In this document: piece by piece, positions 1-6,739 of the stretch
Layout: every line of letters starts with the position of its first letter
How positions within the stretch are numbered: position 1 is the first letter of the stretch
From: Clostridia bacterium
Lineage (GTDB): Bacteria; Bacillota; Clostridia; UBA1381
Length of the DNA stretch: 35,186 nt
NCBI GenBank assembly: GCA_017443895.1
Contig: JAFSXU010000045.1
Coordinates: forward strand, 1 to 35,186
Direction of reading: 5' to 3'
Translations under genes and position numbers: made by a program
The notes under the pieces: model-generated
The model's database searches: none
The model's input: the letters and a program-made list of their open reading frames with translations, nothing else
What the model was told of the DNA's origin: nothing

Positions 1-105
1 GAGAAGTTAGAACAATACATTTACTATTACAACAACGAACGAATATCGCTTAAATTAAAAGGAATGAGTCCGGTGCAATACCGAACTCATTACCAATCAA
101 TTTAA
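1..105 (+). CDS. IS3-family transposase, C-terminal fragment (window-truncated)
   Basis: Frame 1 is open from the window edge to a TAA at 103-105 and encodes 34 residues. It contains YYYNNERI, then LKGMSPVQYR. This is the typical end of the DDE integrase (OrfB) of IS3-family elements (YNxxRxxxxLxGxSPxxYR). The rest of the gene lies left of the window, so it cannot be told whether the element is intact. A matching IS end follows at 113-140. The family is clear; the subgroup (IS150-like is my guess from the end sequence) is inference. Confidence 0.85.
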   Translation, partial: EKLEQYIYYYNNERISLKLKGMSPVQYRTHYQSI

Positions 106-112
106 TATTAAA

Positions 113-140
113 TTTTGTCTAAACTTTGGGGTTCACTTCA
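113..140 (+). mobile_element. Right terminal inverted repeat of an IS3-family element
   Basis: Just after the transposase stop, the complement read inward from base 140 begins TGAAGTGAACCCC followed by an A-rich TTTAGACA stretch. This is the usual form of IS3/IS150-group ends (TGA...CCCC...TTAGACA). Position 140 is the likely outer end. The left end is outside the window, so neither the full inverted repeat nor the target duplication can be checked. The insertion lies 26 bp beyond the 3' end of pcrA and does not break that gene. Confidence 0.7.
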
Positions 141-166
141 TTTTATCCGCAGCAGTCCCCTGTTTT

Positions 167-2368
167 TTAACCTTTTTTTATTTTTTTAAGCTTTGCAAAT
201 GCCGCCATAAGCTGTTTTTGACCTATTGAGTCAAAATTTATCTGCAATATTGCATCCGAGCCGAAGGCTTGGGCGGAAATTATAGTACCCTCGCCGAATT
301 TTCTATGCAATACTCTATCCCCTGCCTTAAAGTCAATCTCCGTTTTTTCATCATCATAGCTATGCTTGCTTTGTGTACGGGTCGGAGGTATATAAGATAT
401 TCCGATTTTATTTTGGGCTCTTTCAAAAATTGACGGCTTATCCTCCTGCTCGTCAAGGTACTCTTTGGGTATCTCATCAAAAAATCTTGACGCTCTTGCA
501 GGCGAGGTCCTGCCAAATATTGTTCTGCTATGTGTTTTTGTAAGGTACAGCTCCTCCTTTGCTCTCGTTATTGCAACATAGCAAAGGCGGCGCTCTTCTT
601 CTAAGTCCTCATCATCGCCCATTGAGCGAAGTCCCGGGAATAAACCCTCCTCAAAGCCTGCCAAAAATACCACAGGAAATTCAAGGCCTTTTGCGCTGTG
701 GATTGTCATAAGCACAGCAGAGTCTATGTCCTCATCAAGTGCGTCAAGGTCTGATACAAGCGATATATTCTCCAAAAGCTCGCTTAAAGTTCCGTTATAA
801 TCGGGACTGCTTTCAAACTCGGAAACAACACTCATAAATTCCTCAAGGTTATCAATTCTTGTCTGATTTTCAATGCTTTGTTCCGCCGTAAGACTTCCCA
901 GATACCCCGTTTGGTCCATAACCTTTTTCACAAACTCGGACAGCTTCATATTATCCTTTTTTGTTATAAGCCCCACCATCAAGGCTGCAAAGTCCTTGAG
1001 CCTTTGAGCGGCACTTTTAAGCTCGGGGAAAGTGTCCGCCATACAGATTATATCAAAAACTCCGCAATTATTCTCGTTTGCCAGTCTTTGCGCCTTTTCA
1101 ACCGTCGCATTGCCAATCTTTCGCTTAGGCTCGTTTATAATTCGTTTTAAGCTCAAATCATCGTGCGGATTATGTATAAGCCTTAAATATGCGATAATAT
1201 CCTTTATTTCCTTGCGGTCGTAGAACCTGAGACCTGCAAGCACTCTATAGGGAACGGAAGAGCGCATCAGCATTTCCTCTATAACTCGCGACTGGGCATT
1301 TGTACGGTATAGAACAGCGCAATCGCTGTACTTTCCGCCCGCATTGCAATGCTCCTTTATCTTATTGGCAATAAATTTCCCCTCGTCATATTCATTCGTG
1401 CCTGTGTATGCGGTGATTTTTTTACCCTCGCCGTTATCCGTCCACAAGTTTTTGCCCATTCGTTCACGGTTATTGTCAATAACCGTATTTGCGGCGTTTA
1501 GTATTGTTTGTGTTGAACGGTAATTCTGTTCAAGGCGTATAACCTTGGCGTTTTGGAAATCGTCTTGGAAATTCAAAATATTATTGATATTTGCACCCCT
1601 GAATTTATAAATGCTCTGGTCATCATCGCCGACAACACAAATATTTCTGTATCCGTCTGATAAAAGCTTTATAAGATTATACTGCGTGTTATTTGTATCC
1701 TGATACTCGTCTACAAGCACATATTCAAACCTGCTCTGATATTTCATAAGTACATCGGGGTTTTGACTTAAAATTTTTACGGTAAATAAAATTATATCGT
1801 CAAAATCCAATGCGTTATTTGCGCGGAGCTTTGCCTGATAGAGCTTATATATCCGTGAAATTATATTCATTCGATAGTCATTTTTATATTCACGCTCAAA
1901 TGTGTCAGGCTCCATCATATCATTTTTTGCACTGCTTATAACAGACGATACATTCCGTATCGGGAAGTTCTTTTCGTCAAGGTCAAGCTCCTTTAAGCAA
2001 TCCTTTAAAAGCGTTTTTGTATCTGCGCCGTCATAGATTACAAAGTCCCTTGTATAACCAAGCAGGTCTATTGTAGTGCGCAATATCCTTACGCATACGG
2101 AATGGAATGTGCCAATCCACATACCGTCGGAAACATTGCCTAAAAGGTTTGTAATTCTGTCCTTCATTTCCTTTGCCGCTTTATTCGTAAAGGTTATGGC
2201 AAGTATGTTATACGGCGATACACGGTGCTTTGCTATTATGTATGCAATCCTGTTTACAAGCACCGTTGTTTTTCCGCTTCCTGCGCCTGCAAGAACCAAA
2301 AGCGGTCCTTCGGTTGTAGTAACAGCCTCTATTTGCTTATCGTTTAAGCTCGATAATAATTTTTCCAT
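167..2368 (-). CDS. pcrA: UvrD/PcrA-type superfamily 1 DNA helicase
   Basis: ATP-dependent 3'-5' DNA helicase used in repair, plasmid replication and removal of RecA or stalled complexes; cytoplasmic. The 733-aa length is normal for PcrA. A Q motif (NDKQIEAV) lies near residue 10 and Walker A (GAGSGKTT) at about 28-35. The Walker B region reads DEYQDTN, motif III carries GDDDQSIYKFRGA, motif V includes TIHSAKGLEF and motif VI has YVAITRAKEELY. The C-terminal piece FKAGDRVLHRKFGEGTI is the PcrA-specific RNA-polymerase-binding Tudor-like domain, which separates it from Rep/UvrD. The ATG follows a GGAGAG ribosome site. It is divergent from spoIVB, and no ligA or pcrB is seen beside it. An IS end abuts its 3' side. 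I am confident of the family; its essential role is inferred. Confidence 0.96.
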   Translation of the reverse strand: MEKLLSSLNDKQIEAVTTTEGPLLVLAGAGSGKTTVLVNRIAYIIAKHRVSPYNILAITFTNKAAKEMKDRITNLLGNVSDGMWIGTFHSVCVRILRTTIDLLGYTRDFVIYDGADTKTLLKDCLKELDLDEKNFPIRNVSSVISSAKNDMMEPDTFEREYKNDYRMNIISRIYKLYQAKLRANNALDFDDIILFTVKILSQNPDVLMKYQSRFEYVLVDEYQDTNNTQYNLIKLLSDGYRNICVVGDDDQSIYKFRGANINNILNFQDDFQNAKVIRLEQNYRSTQTILNAANTVIDNNRERMGKNLWTDNGEGKKITAYTGTNEYDEGKFIANKIKEHCNAGGKYSDCAVLYRTNAQSRVIEEMLMRSSVPYRVLAGLRFYDRKEIKDIIAYLRLIHNPHDDLSLKRIINEPKRKIGNATVEKAQRLANENNCGVFDIICMADTFPELKSAAQRLKDFAALMVGLITKKDNMKLSEFVKKVMDQTGYLGSLTAEQSIENQTRIDNLEEFMSVVSEFESSPDYNGTLSELLENISLVSDLDALDEDIDSAVLMTIHSAKGLEFPVVFLAGFEEGLFPGLRSMGDDEDLEEERRLCYVAITRAKEELYLTKTHSRTIFGRTSPARASRFFDEIPKEYLDEQEDKPSIFERAQNKIGISYIPPTRTQSKHSYDDEKTEIDFKAGDRVLHRKFGEGTIISAQAFGSDAILQINFDSIGQKQLMAAFAKLKKIKKG

Positions 2369-2471
2369 ATTTTTACTCTCCGAATGTCGTTATCACCTTG
2401 TTAGTATACCACAGATTTTATAATATTGCTATTCTTTTTTTATAAGTTCCAATTATGAAACTAAAATCCTT

Positions 2472-2501
2472 GTATATTTCATTTAAAAATCGGTGAATTT
2501 A
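2472..2501 (+). promoter_or_regulatory. Candidate sigma-F type promoter of spoIVB
   Basis: GTATA at 2472-2476, a 15-bp spacer, then GGTGAATTTA at 2492-2501. The B. subtilis sigma-F consensus, as I remember it, is GYATA, about 15 bp, then GGnnAnAnTR; one position differs here. The predicted start would fall near 2508, only a few bases before the ribosome site. The B. subtilis spoIVB gene is transcribed in the forespore, so a forespore sigma factor is expected. No good sigma-A site was seen at this place. Confidence 0.45.
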
Positions 2502-2523
2502 AAATGCAGAGGAGGTGTTTTTG

Positions 2524-3489
2524 TTGAAAAAAGCAAAAATTCAATTTTTGATTTTTGTGTTTTGCTCTGTGTTTATAAACCCGTGTGTATATGCAAAGCA
2601 GGCCGCCGTAATGGGCAGAATGGTCGGTATAAAGATATATACAGACGGAGTAGTTGTAACAGGAACTGGTGAATTTTTAAGCGCTGATAATCAAAAGGTA
2701 AGCCCTGCAAGGGATGCAGATATTAAAATCGGAGATATTATAACGGCCATAAACGGCTCTAAAATTCTTACCTGCGAGGATATTACAGCACAGATCAACC
2801 AAAATCCCGTTACCCTGAATATAGAGCGAAACGGAGAGGAAATACAAACAACCATTACACCAACGCTCTCAAACGATAACACATACAAATTAGGTGTGTG
2901 GCTTCGTGACAGCTTGGCAGGTGTTGGAACTCTTACCTGTGTAAATCCCGATACAAACCGCTATTACGCATTGGGGCACGCAATAACGGATATTGATACA
3001 GGTAATATTATGACCGTAAATAAAGGAAGTATACAAAACTGCAATATTTTAGAGGTTTCAAAAAGCTCTGTAGGCGCTCCCGGTGCGGTAAATGCTGATT
3101 TTTTAGAGCCTGTTATAGGAGATATAACCTCAAACTCAAATTCGGGAATATCGGGGTATTTTAATTTGGATTATGATATGGAAAGCCTTATGGATATTGC
3201 CATGGCCGATGAGGTACAAAACGGAGATGCCTATATTTTAACCGATGTAGTAAACGGTACTGTCTCACCCTATGCCGTTAAGATAAAAAAGGTGTCGGAT
3301 ACGGGCGAAAAAAATCTCGTGGTTGAAATTTGCGACGAAAATCTAAAAAGCTATACAGGCGGTATTGTACAGGGTATGTCAGGCAGCCCTATTATTCAAA
3401 ACAATAAGCTTGTAGGTGCAATAACGCATGTGTTTGTAAATAACCCAAAATGCGGTTACGGAATTTTAGCGGAAAAGTTCATGGACTGA
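2524..3489 (+). CDS. spoIVB: SpoIVB peptidase (S55), forespore sporulation signalling protease
   Basis: Serine protease secreted from the forespore that triggers pro-sigma-K processing by cutting SpoIVFA. A hydrophobic N-terminal segment (QFLIFVFCSVFI) acts as signal or anchor. A PDZ domain follows (about residues 45-105, with IKIGDIITAING), then the S55 domain. The catalytic His is in YALGHAITD (about residue 152) and the Ser in QGMSGSPI (about 286); the end HVFVNNPKCGYGI is strongly family-like. The frame opens at GTG 2515, but this overlaps the ribosome site GGAGG (2511-2515); TTG 2524, 8 nt downstream of it, is the better start and gives 321 aa. It is shorter than B. subtilis SpoIVB (about 425 aa). 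The usual neighbours recN and spo0A are absent. The last 45 coding bases lie inside a direct repeat shared with 5924-5980. Confidence 0.9.
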   Translation: MKKAKIQFLIFVFCSVFINPCVYAKQAAVMGRMVGIKIYTDGVVVTGTGEFLSADNQKVSPARDADIKIGDIITAINGSKILTCEDITAQINQNPVTLNIERNGEEIQTTITPTLSNDNTYKLGVWLRDSLAGVGTLTCVNPDTNRYYALGHAITDIDTGNIMTVNKGSIQNCNILEVSKSSVGAPGAVNADFLEPVIGDITSNSNSGISGYFNLDYDMESLMDIAMADEVQNGDAYILTDVVNGTVSPYAVKIKKVSDTGEKNLVVEICDENLKSYTGGIVQGMSGSPIIQNNKLVGAITHVFVNNPKCGYGILAEKFMD

Positions 3490-3500
3490 CCCTGCACAAA
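3445..3500. repeat. Direct repeat, left copy (3' end of spoIVB)
   Basis: About 56 bp covering the last 45 coding bases of spoIVB and 11 bases after it. It matches 5924-5980 with one substitution (C/T at 3480) and one single-base indel near 3491. The two copies flank the restriction-modification genes. Similarity ends at CCAAAATGCGG on the left and CTGCACAAA on the right. Confidence 0.92.
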
Positions 3501-3501
3501 A

Positions 3502-3544
3502 AAGCTATGGGCTTTGGCGTATCATAGCCAAAACCCATTAGCTT
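3502..3544 (+). terminator. Stem-loop just after spoIVB
   Basis: Arms 3502-3518 and 3527-3544 pair over about 17 bp with one bulge and one imperfect pair (AAGCTA...TGGGCTTTGGC against its complement), with an 8-base loop. A clear U-run does not follow, so termination may be weak. It replaces the proper terminator of spoIVB, which now lies beyond the R-M unit at 5984-6015, and it may protect the C gene from read-through. Confidence 0.5.
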
Positions 3545-3596
3545 GATTGTTTATATAATCATTCTGTTATAAATTTACATACTCTATACCTTAGAT

Positions 3597-3621
3597 ACTT
3601 ATTGTATGTAGACTTATAGTA
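3597..3621 (+). promoter_or_regulatory. C-box operator of the R-M controller protein
   Basis: ACTTATTGTATG at 3597-3608 and GACTTATAGT at 3611-3620 form two tandem operator halves. They match, at nearly every position, the C-box pattern remembered from C.PvuII- and C.AhdI-like systems (ACTTATAGTC, TGTA spacer, GACTnATAGTC), with A in place of the final C in both halves. The site lies 39-63 bp upstream of the controller start, as expected for autoregulation. TATAGT inside the right half could also serve as the -10 element. Confidence 0.7.
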
Positions 3622-3659
3622 GTCGTTGTATTAGTATATATTGTATGGAGGATTAAAGA

Positions 3660-3872
3660 ATGGACATTATAAAAGTTTTTGGAACAAATCTAAAGAAATA
3701 TCGCACTGCCATAGGTATATCGCAAGAGGCTTTTGCTGCAAAATGTGGTATGCATCGCACATATATTAGTGCCATAGAATGCTATCGAAGAAGTATTTCT
3801 TTAGAAAATATTCAGCGAATAGCTGACGCTCTTGAAATCGAAACATACAAATTATTTATGGAGGAAAACTAA
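3660..3872 (+). CDS. Xre-family controller (C) protein of a type II R-M system
   Basis: 70-aa single-domain helix-turn-helix protein. The motif runs over about residues 17-45 (GISQEAFAAKCGMHRTYISAIE), the classic HTH_3 fold seen in C.PvuII-like controllers. It should bind the C-box as a dimer and delay nuclease expression after entry into a new host, then regulate itself. GGAGG at 3647-3651 lies 8 nt before the ATG. Its TAA overlaps the ATG of the next gene (TAATG), so controller and nuclease are translationally coupled. Size, operator and coupling all fit a C protein; this role is inferred from context. Confidence 0.88.
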   Translation: MDIIKVFGTNLKKYRTAIGISQEAFAAKCGMHRTYISAIECYRRSISLENIQRIADALEIETYKLFMEEN

Positions 3873-4708
3873 TGGAACATAGAAATCGAGCCACAGGATG
3901 GCAACATGCAAAAATATCGGGGCATAGAAATGAAGATTTGGTTAAAGAACTATTGGACAGCAGCAGAGACTTCAGACAATATTTTTTAGATAGAGTTAAT
4001 CGTTCTGGTCAAACTATTATACAAACAAGCGTCGGTGGTTTACATGAAACCAGTGTAACCAGTGTTAATGGGCGTAAGACCAAATCAAAAACTGATTTAA
4101 AAGTTTATTTAAACAACAACGAAATAATCAATGTTTCTATAAAGAAAAGTTTGTCCGGTCAAGTATACTTTGTTAAACCGGAATTATTTATTAGTACATT
4201 TGAATATCAATTCAGCAAAAGAATTCCTGATTCTGTACAACGGGCGATTAAATTGTTTTGGGCTTCGGCAGATGATGCCATAGATATAATCAAACAATAT
4301 GCTGATAAAACTAATACAAAAAATTATGACTTACAGATTCGACATAAGAGTTTAAATGCAACTACTTTAAAAAACTATAATGAATCCCTGTACTACGATA
4401 TGCTTTATTGGTTTGCAGATCATTCCTATGAACTCGCCAAATTGTCTTTTTCAACGGGAGCTGTTCTTAACGAGAGTGAGTGGTCGGACTTTATTTGGTA
4501 CATAAACCTTCTCGGCGAGCATGATATTGATGATATTTTCTATATTGATGATGTATGTAATGCTGCCCAACAAGTTTCAGAAGAGGAAACTTATTTTGGT
4601 TCAAACTACGGAGGAACCACCATTCAATTACCTTTTGGCTTTGTTGAGTGGCACCAAGGACAGCTACAGTTCCATCATAAATATGACAAAATTTGTAAAA
4701 TTATATAA
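3872..4708 (+). CDS. Putative type II restriction endonuclease
   Basis: 278 aa with no family I recognise by name; the call rests on position (C protein upstream, convergent cytosine methyltransferase) and a plausible PD-(D/E)xK core. Candidate catalytic residues are Glu21 on an N-terminal helix (GHRNEDLVKELL), Asp75 in KSKTDLKVYL, and Ser89-Ile-Lys91 in INVSIKKS, so the usual acid two before the Lys is a Ser. There is no signal peptide or membrane segment. The C-terminal half is rich in aromatics (WFADHSYELAK, FVEWHQGQLQFHH) and may hold the DNA-recognition part. The gene appears richer in A+T than its neighbours, in line with acquisition. The cut site cannot be predicted. It ends at a two-way terminator shared with the methyltransferase. 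Confidence 0.72.
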   Translation: MEHRNRATGWQHAKISGHRNEDLVKELLDSSRDFRQYFLDRVNRSGQTIIQTSVGGLHETSVTSVNGRKTKSKTDLKVYLNNNEIINVSIKKSLSGQVYFVKPELFISTFEYQFSKRIPDSVQRAIKLFWASADDAIDIIKQYADKTNTKNYDLQIRHKSLNATTLKNYNESLYYDMLYWFADHSYELAKLSFSTGAVLNESEWSDFIWYINLLGEHDIDDIFYIDDVCNAAQQVSEEETYFGSNYGGTTIQLPFGFVEWHQGQLQFHHKYDKICKII

Positions 4709-4712
4709 TAGC

Positions 4713-4750
4713 GATATAAGCACCAAAACAATATTCTTGGTGCTTATATC
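4713..4750. terminator. Bidirectional terminator between nuclease and methyltransferase
   Basis: Perfect 14-bp stem: GATATAAGCACCAA at 4713-4726 pairs with 4737-4750 around a 10-base loop. It occupies almost the whole 41-bp gap between the two convergent genes and can serve both strands. Confidence 0.8.
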
Positions 4751-5823
4751 TATGTCTGTAAAGCCTTAAGCATTTGCTTTGCAATGGCAATAGAAAGTAA
4801 TGGTGGCACAGCATTTCCTATTTCTAATCGTTTCATATTGTCCGAGCCATAAAATTTATAATTGTCAGGGAAACTTTGCAACCTTGCTCCCTCACGAATT
4901 GACATTGCTCTTGAATCTCGTGGATGAATACATCGGGAAGACGATGGACACGCAAAATTTCTTGTTATAGTGGTAGAGGGTTTGTTCCACCATAATTTAG
5001 CATAGGTATTACCGTAGCCACTCTTGGGGCGAATATCTTTAGGTAAATCGTCTTTTGATTGTCCATCCTTTAAAGTTTGCATTATCTTAATAAGATGCGC
5101 TCCATTTTTAGGTGCTATATGTTCAACAATGGTATTTAGCGAGTTATCTCTAACAAACTCAAGAAATTCGTTAGTGATTCCCTTTATATAGGTATTTTTC
5201 TCTTCTCCACTTTTTAAAGCAGGTAAATCTCCAATTGCATCATTTAATGTTACATAGGGCTTTAATCCCTCGCCATGTGTAGGAGTTGGATAAGTGAAAT
5301 TATTAAATCCTTTAAAACCAACAAGAATAACTCTTTCTCTATGTTGTGGTACTCCAAAGTTTACAGCATCCAAAACTTGATATTTCAGTTCATATCCAAG
5401 TTCTTCAAACTCAGCTCGAATTTGTCCAAAAAGTTTTCCTTTGTCCATACTTAGAAGACCGATAACATTTTCAAAAACAAATGCCTTTGGTTGTAAAATT
5501 TTAAGGACTCTTTTATACTGCATAAATAGATTAGCTCTTTCATCCATTTGTCTTTTCCCAAGAGTTGAATATGATTGACACGGTGGTCCTCCGATGACTA
5601 GATCTACCTTTCGACCTTGCAAAACTTTCTCTACCATTTCTTTAGTTAAGTTGTTAATATCACAATTTAACATTTGTACATTTGGATGGTTCAAACTATA
5701 TGCGGTAGCAATATCCTTTTCTATTTCATTTGCAACTAAAATTTTAAACTGAGGAAGTTTAGAAAAGCCATAACTTAGCCCTCCAACTCCCGAAAACAAG
5801 TCTATTACATTATACTGTCCCAT
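4750..5823 (-). CDS. DNA (cytosine-5-)-methyltransferase of the R-M unit
   Basis: 357-aa C5-cytosine methyltransferase that protects host DNA from the cognate nuclease. Motif I is DLFSGVGGL (9-17) for S-adenosylmethionine, motif IV GGPPCQSYS has the catalytic Cys82, motif VI is ENV (118-120), motif VIII QHRERV, and motif X GNAVPP near the end. The variable target-recognition region lies about residues 215-300. Its end (ITRNFACPSSSRCIHPRDSRA) resembles many uncharacterised Dcm-type enzymes, so the target sequence cannot be named. The ATG follows GAGGAAGGG and the gene has its own strong promoter at 5886-5914. It is therefore independent of the C protein and can be made first on entry. It converges on the nuclease gene. 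Confidence 0.95.
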   Translation of the reverse strand: MGQYNVIDLFSGVGGLSYGFSKLPQFKILVANEIEKDIATAYSLNHPNVQMLNCDINNLTKEMVEKVLQGRKVDLVIGGPPCQSYSTLGKRQMDERANLFMQYKRVLKILQPKAFVFENVIGLLSMDKGKLFGQIRAEFEELGYELKYQVLDAVNFGVPQHRERVILVGFKGFNNFTYPTPTHGEGLKPYVTLNDAIGDLPALKSGEEKNTYIKGITNEFLEFVRDNSLNTIVEHIAPKNGAHLIKIMQTLKDGQSKDDLPKDIRPKSGYGNTYAKLWWNKPSTTITRNFACPSSSRCIHPRDSRAMSIREGARLQSFPDNYKFYGSDNMKRLEIGNAVPPLLSIAIAKQMLKALQT

Positions 5824-5885
5824 TAGTGTTTCCCTTCCTCATTTTAAAATTTTGGTACTATTTTTTCAAAATATCTTACACATCG

Positions 5886-5914
5886 ATTATAACCGACCAT
5901 CAAAAAAAAGTCAA
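5886..5914 (-). promoter_or_regulatory. Sigma-A promoter of the methyltransferase gene
   Basis: On the minus strand TTGACT (5909-5914), a 17-bp spacer and a perfect TATAAT (5886-5891). It lies 63 bp upstream of the methyltransferase start and ends 9 bp before the right direct repeat, so the R-M unit carries its own promoter right at its border. No C-box is seen here. Confidence 0.85.
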
Positions 5915-5923
5915 TTACCTTTT

Positions 5924-5980
5924 CCAAAATGCGGTTACGGAATTTTAGCGGAAAAGTTTATGGACTGACCTCTGCACAAA
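5924..5980. repeat. Direct repeat, right copy (orphan 3' end of spoIVB)
   Basis: Second copy of the spoIVB 3' end (see 3445-3500). It includes a decayed spoIVB stop context (GGACTGACC) without any gene in front of it. Downstream it runs straight into a strong terminator, so this copy probably keeps the original downstream sequence of spoIVB. Confidence 0.92.
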
Positions 5981-5983
5981 GAG

Positions 5984-6015
5984 CGGAGCAGTGTAGTTAA
6001 CTGCTCCGTTTTTTT
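5984..6015 (+). terminator. Rho-independent terminator (original spoIVB terminator)
   Basis: Stem CGGAGCAG (5984-5991) pairs with CTGCTCCG (6001-6008), with a 9-base loop and then seven T. On the plus strand it is a textbook terminator although no plus-strand gene now ends here, which supports the view that spoIVB ended here before the R-M insertion. It may also serve the minus-strand gene that stops at 6014. Confidence 0.85.
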
Positions 6016-6688
6016 AATCTGCAAATACTGCAAGATTATTCTTCTTTAAGTTTTCGGTTATTATCATTTGTGCGGTATGTATAAATCCGTCAATCTTATC
6101 GGTTGAAAGGTACATATAATCCCGGTCTATATTATCATATCTTTCAGGTTTTTTATAATAATCCGCAATAAACTGTATCTGTCGTTTTAGCTGTCCCGGC
6201 TCGTAATATGAAAGGTAGTCACGGACATCCTTTACCCTGTCGATTATATGATACGATTTTACATCAGGATGCAGGTGAAAATACAGAAAATCAAGGTCGT
6301 TCCAGTCCTCTTTTACTGTACGCAGGAAATTCTTATCCTCCCTGTACTCATCGGCAAAATCACGCCTTGAGCCCATATAAATTTCCGATGACCACATAAT
6401 ATCCGTCAAAAGGTGTATATAATATCCCAAGTGGAACGAATATTCACCAATATCCGAAATTTTATGCAAATACTCCTTTGCATAGTCCTTATACCTGCAA
6501 TCACGCTTGTTGCCTGACGGCGACCAGTGCGTAACATTGGGCGGAGGCGTGAACTCGCCCCTGCTGTCCTTTTTTCCGTAACCGCAATCAGGCGCAACAG
6601 AGCCAATCGCAAAATCGGTACTGTCAATACCCTTTAACTTATCCAAAAAGTAATCTGCAATTCTAAAATGCACCATCCAAGTTGCCAT
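6014..6688 (-). CDS. Zinc-dependent phospholipase C-like protein
   Basis: 224 aa. The N-terminus MATWMVHFRIADYFLD, then FAIGSVAPDCG, THWSP and FHLGYYIHLLTDIMW, is the layout of the Zn_dep_PLPC family. In that family His and Asp residues spread over the protein (here His7, the APD motif, TH, HLGYYIHLLTD) bind three zinc ions. No signal peptide is seen, so it is probably cytoplasmic, unlike secreted Clostridium alpha-toxin. Its substrate is unknown; many Clostridia carry such intracellular relatives. GGGGAG lies upstream of the ATG. It follows the last M42 gene by 51 bp on the same strand and may be the end of the murD operon. Confidence 0.72.
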   Translation of the reverse strand: MATWMVHFRIADYFLDKLKGIDSTDFAIGSVAPDCGYGKKDSRGEFTPPPNVTHWSPSGNKRDCRYKDYAKEYLHKISDIGEYSFHLGYYIHLLTDIMWSSEIYMGSRRDFADEYREDKNFLRTVKEDWNDLDFLYFHLHPDVKSYHIIDRVKDVRDYLSYYEPGQLKRQIQFIADYYKKPERYDNIDRDYMYLSTDKIDGFIHTAQMIITENLKKNNLAVFAD

Positions 6689-6739
6689 TTTGCATATCTC
6701 CCCAAATCTATTTTATTTCCCCTTTAATTTACCTATTTT

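Noticed and set aside
3543-3573. A second sigma-A promoter (TTGATT ... TATAAA) before the C gene
   Set aside because: The spacing is 19 bp and it overlaps the spoIVB hairpin. The promoter within the C-box is the better candidate.
3872-4708. Naming the nuclease and methyltransferase recognition sequence
   Set aside because: Neither the target-recognition region nor the nuclease resembles an enzyme of known specificity closely enough to call by eye.
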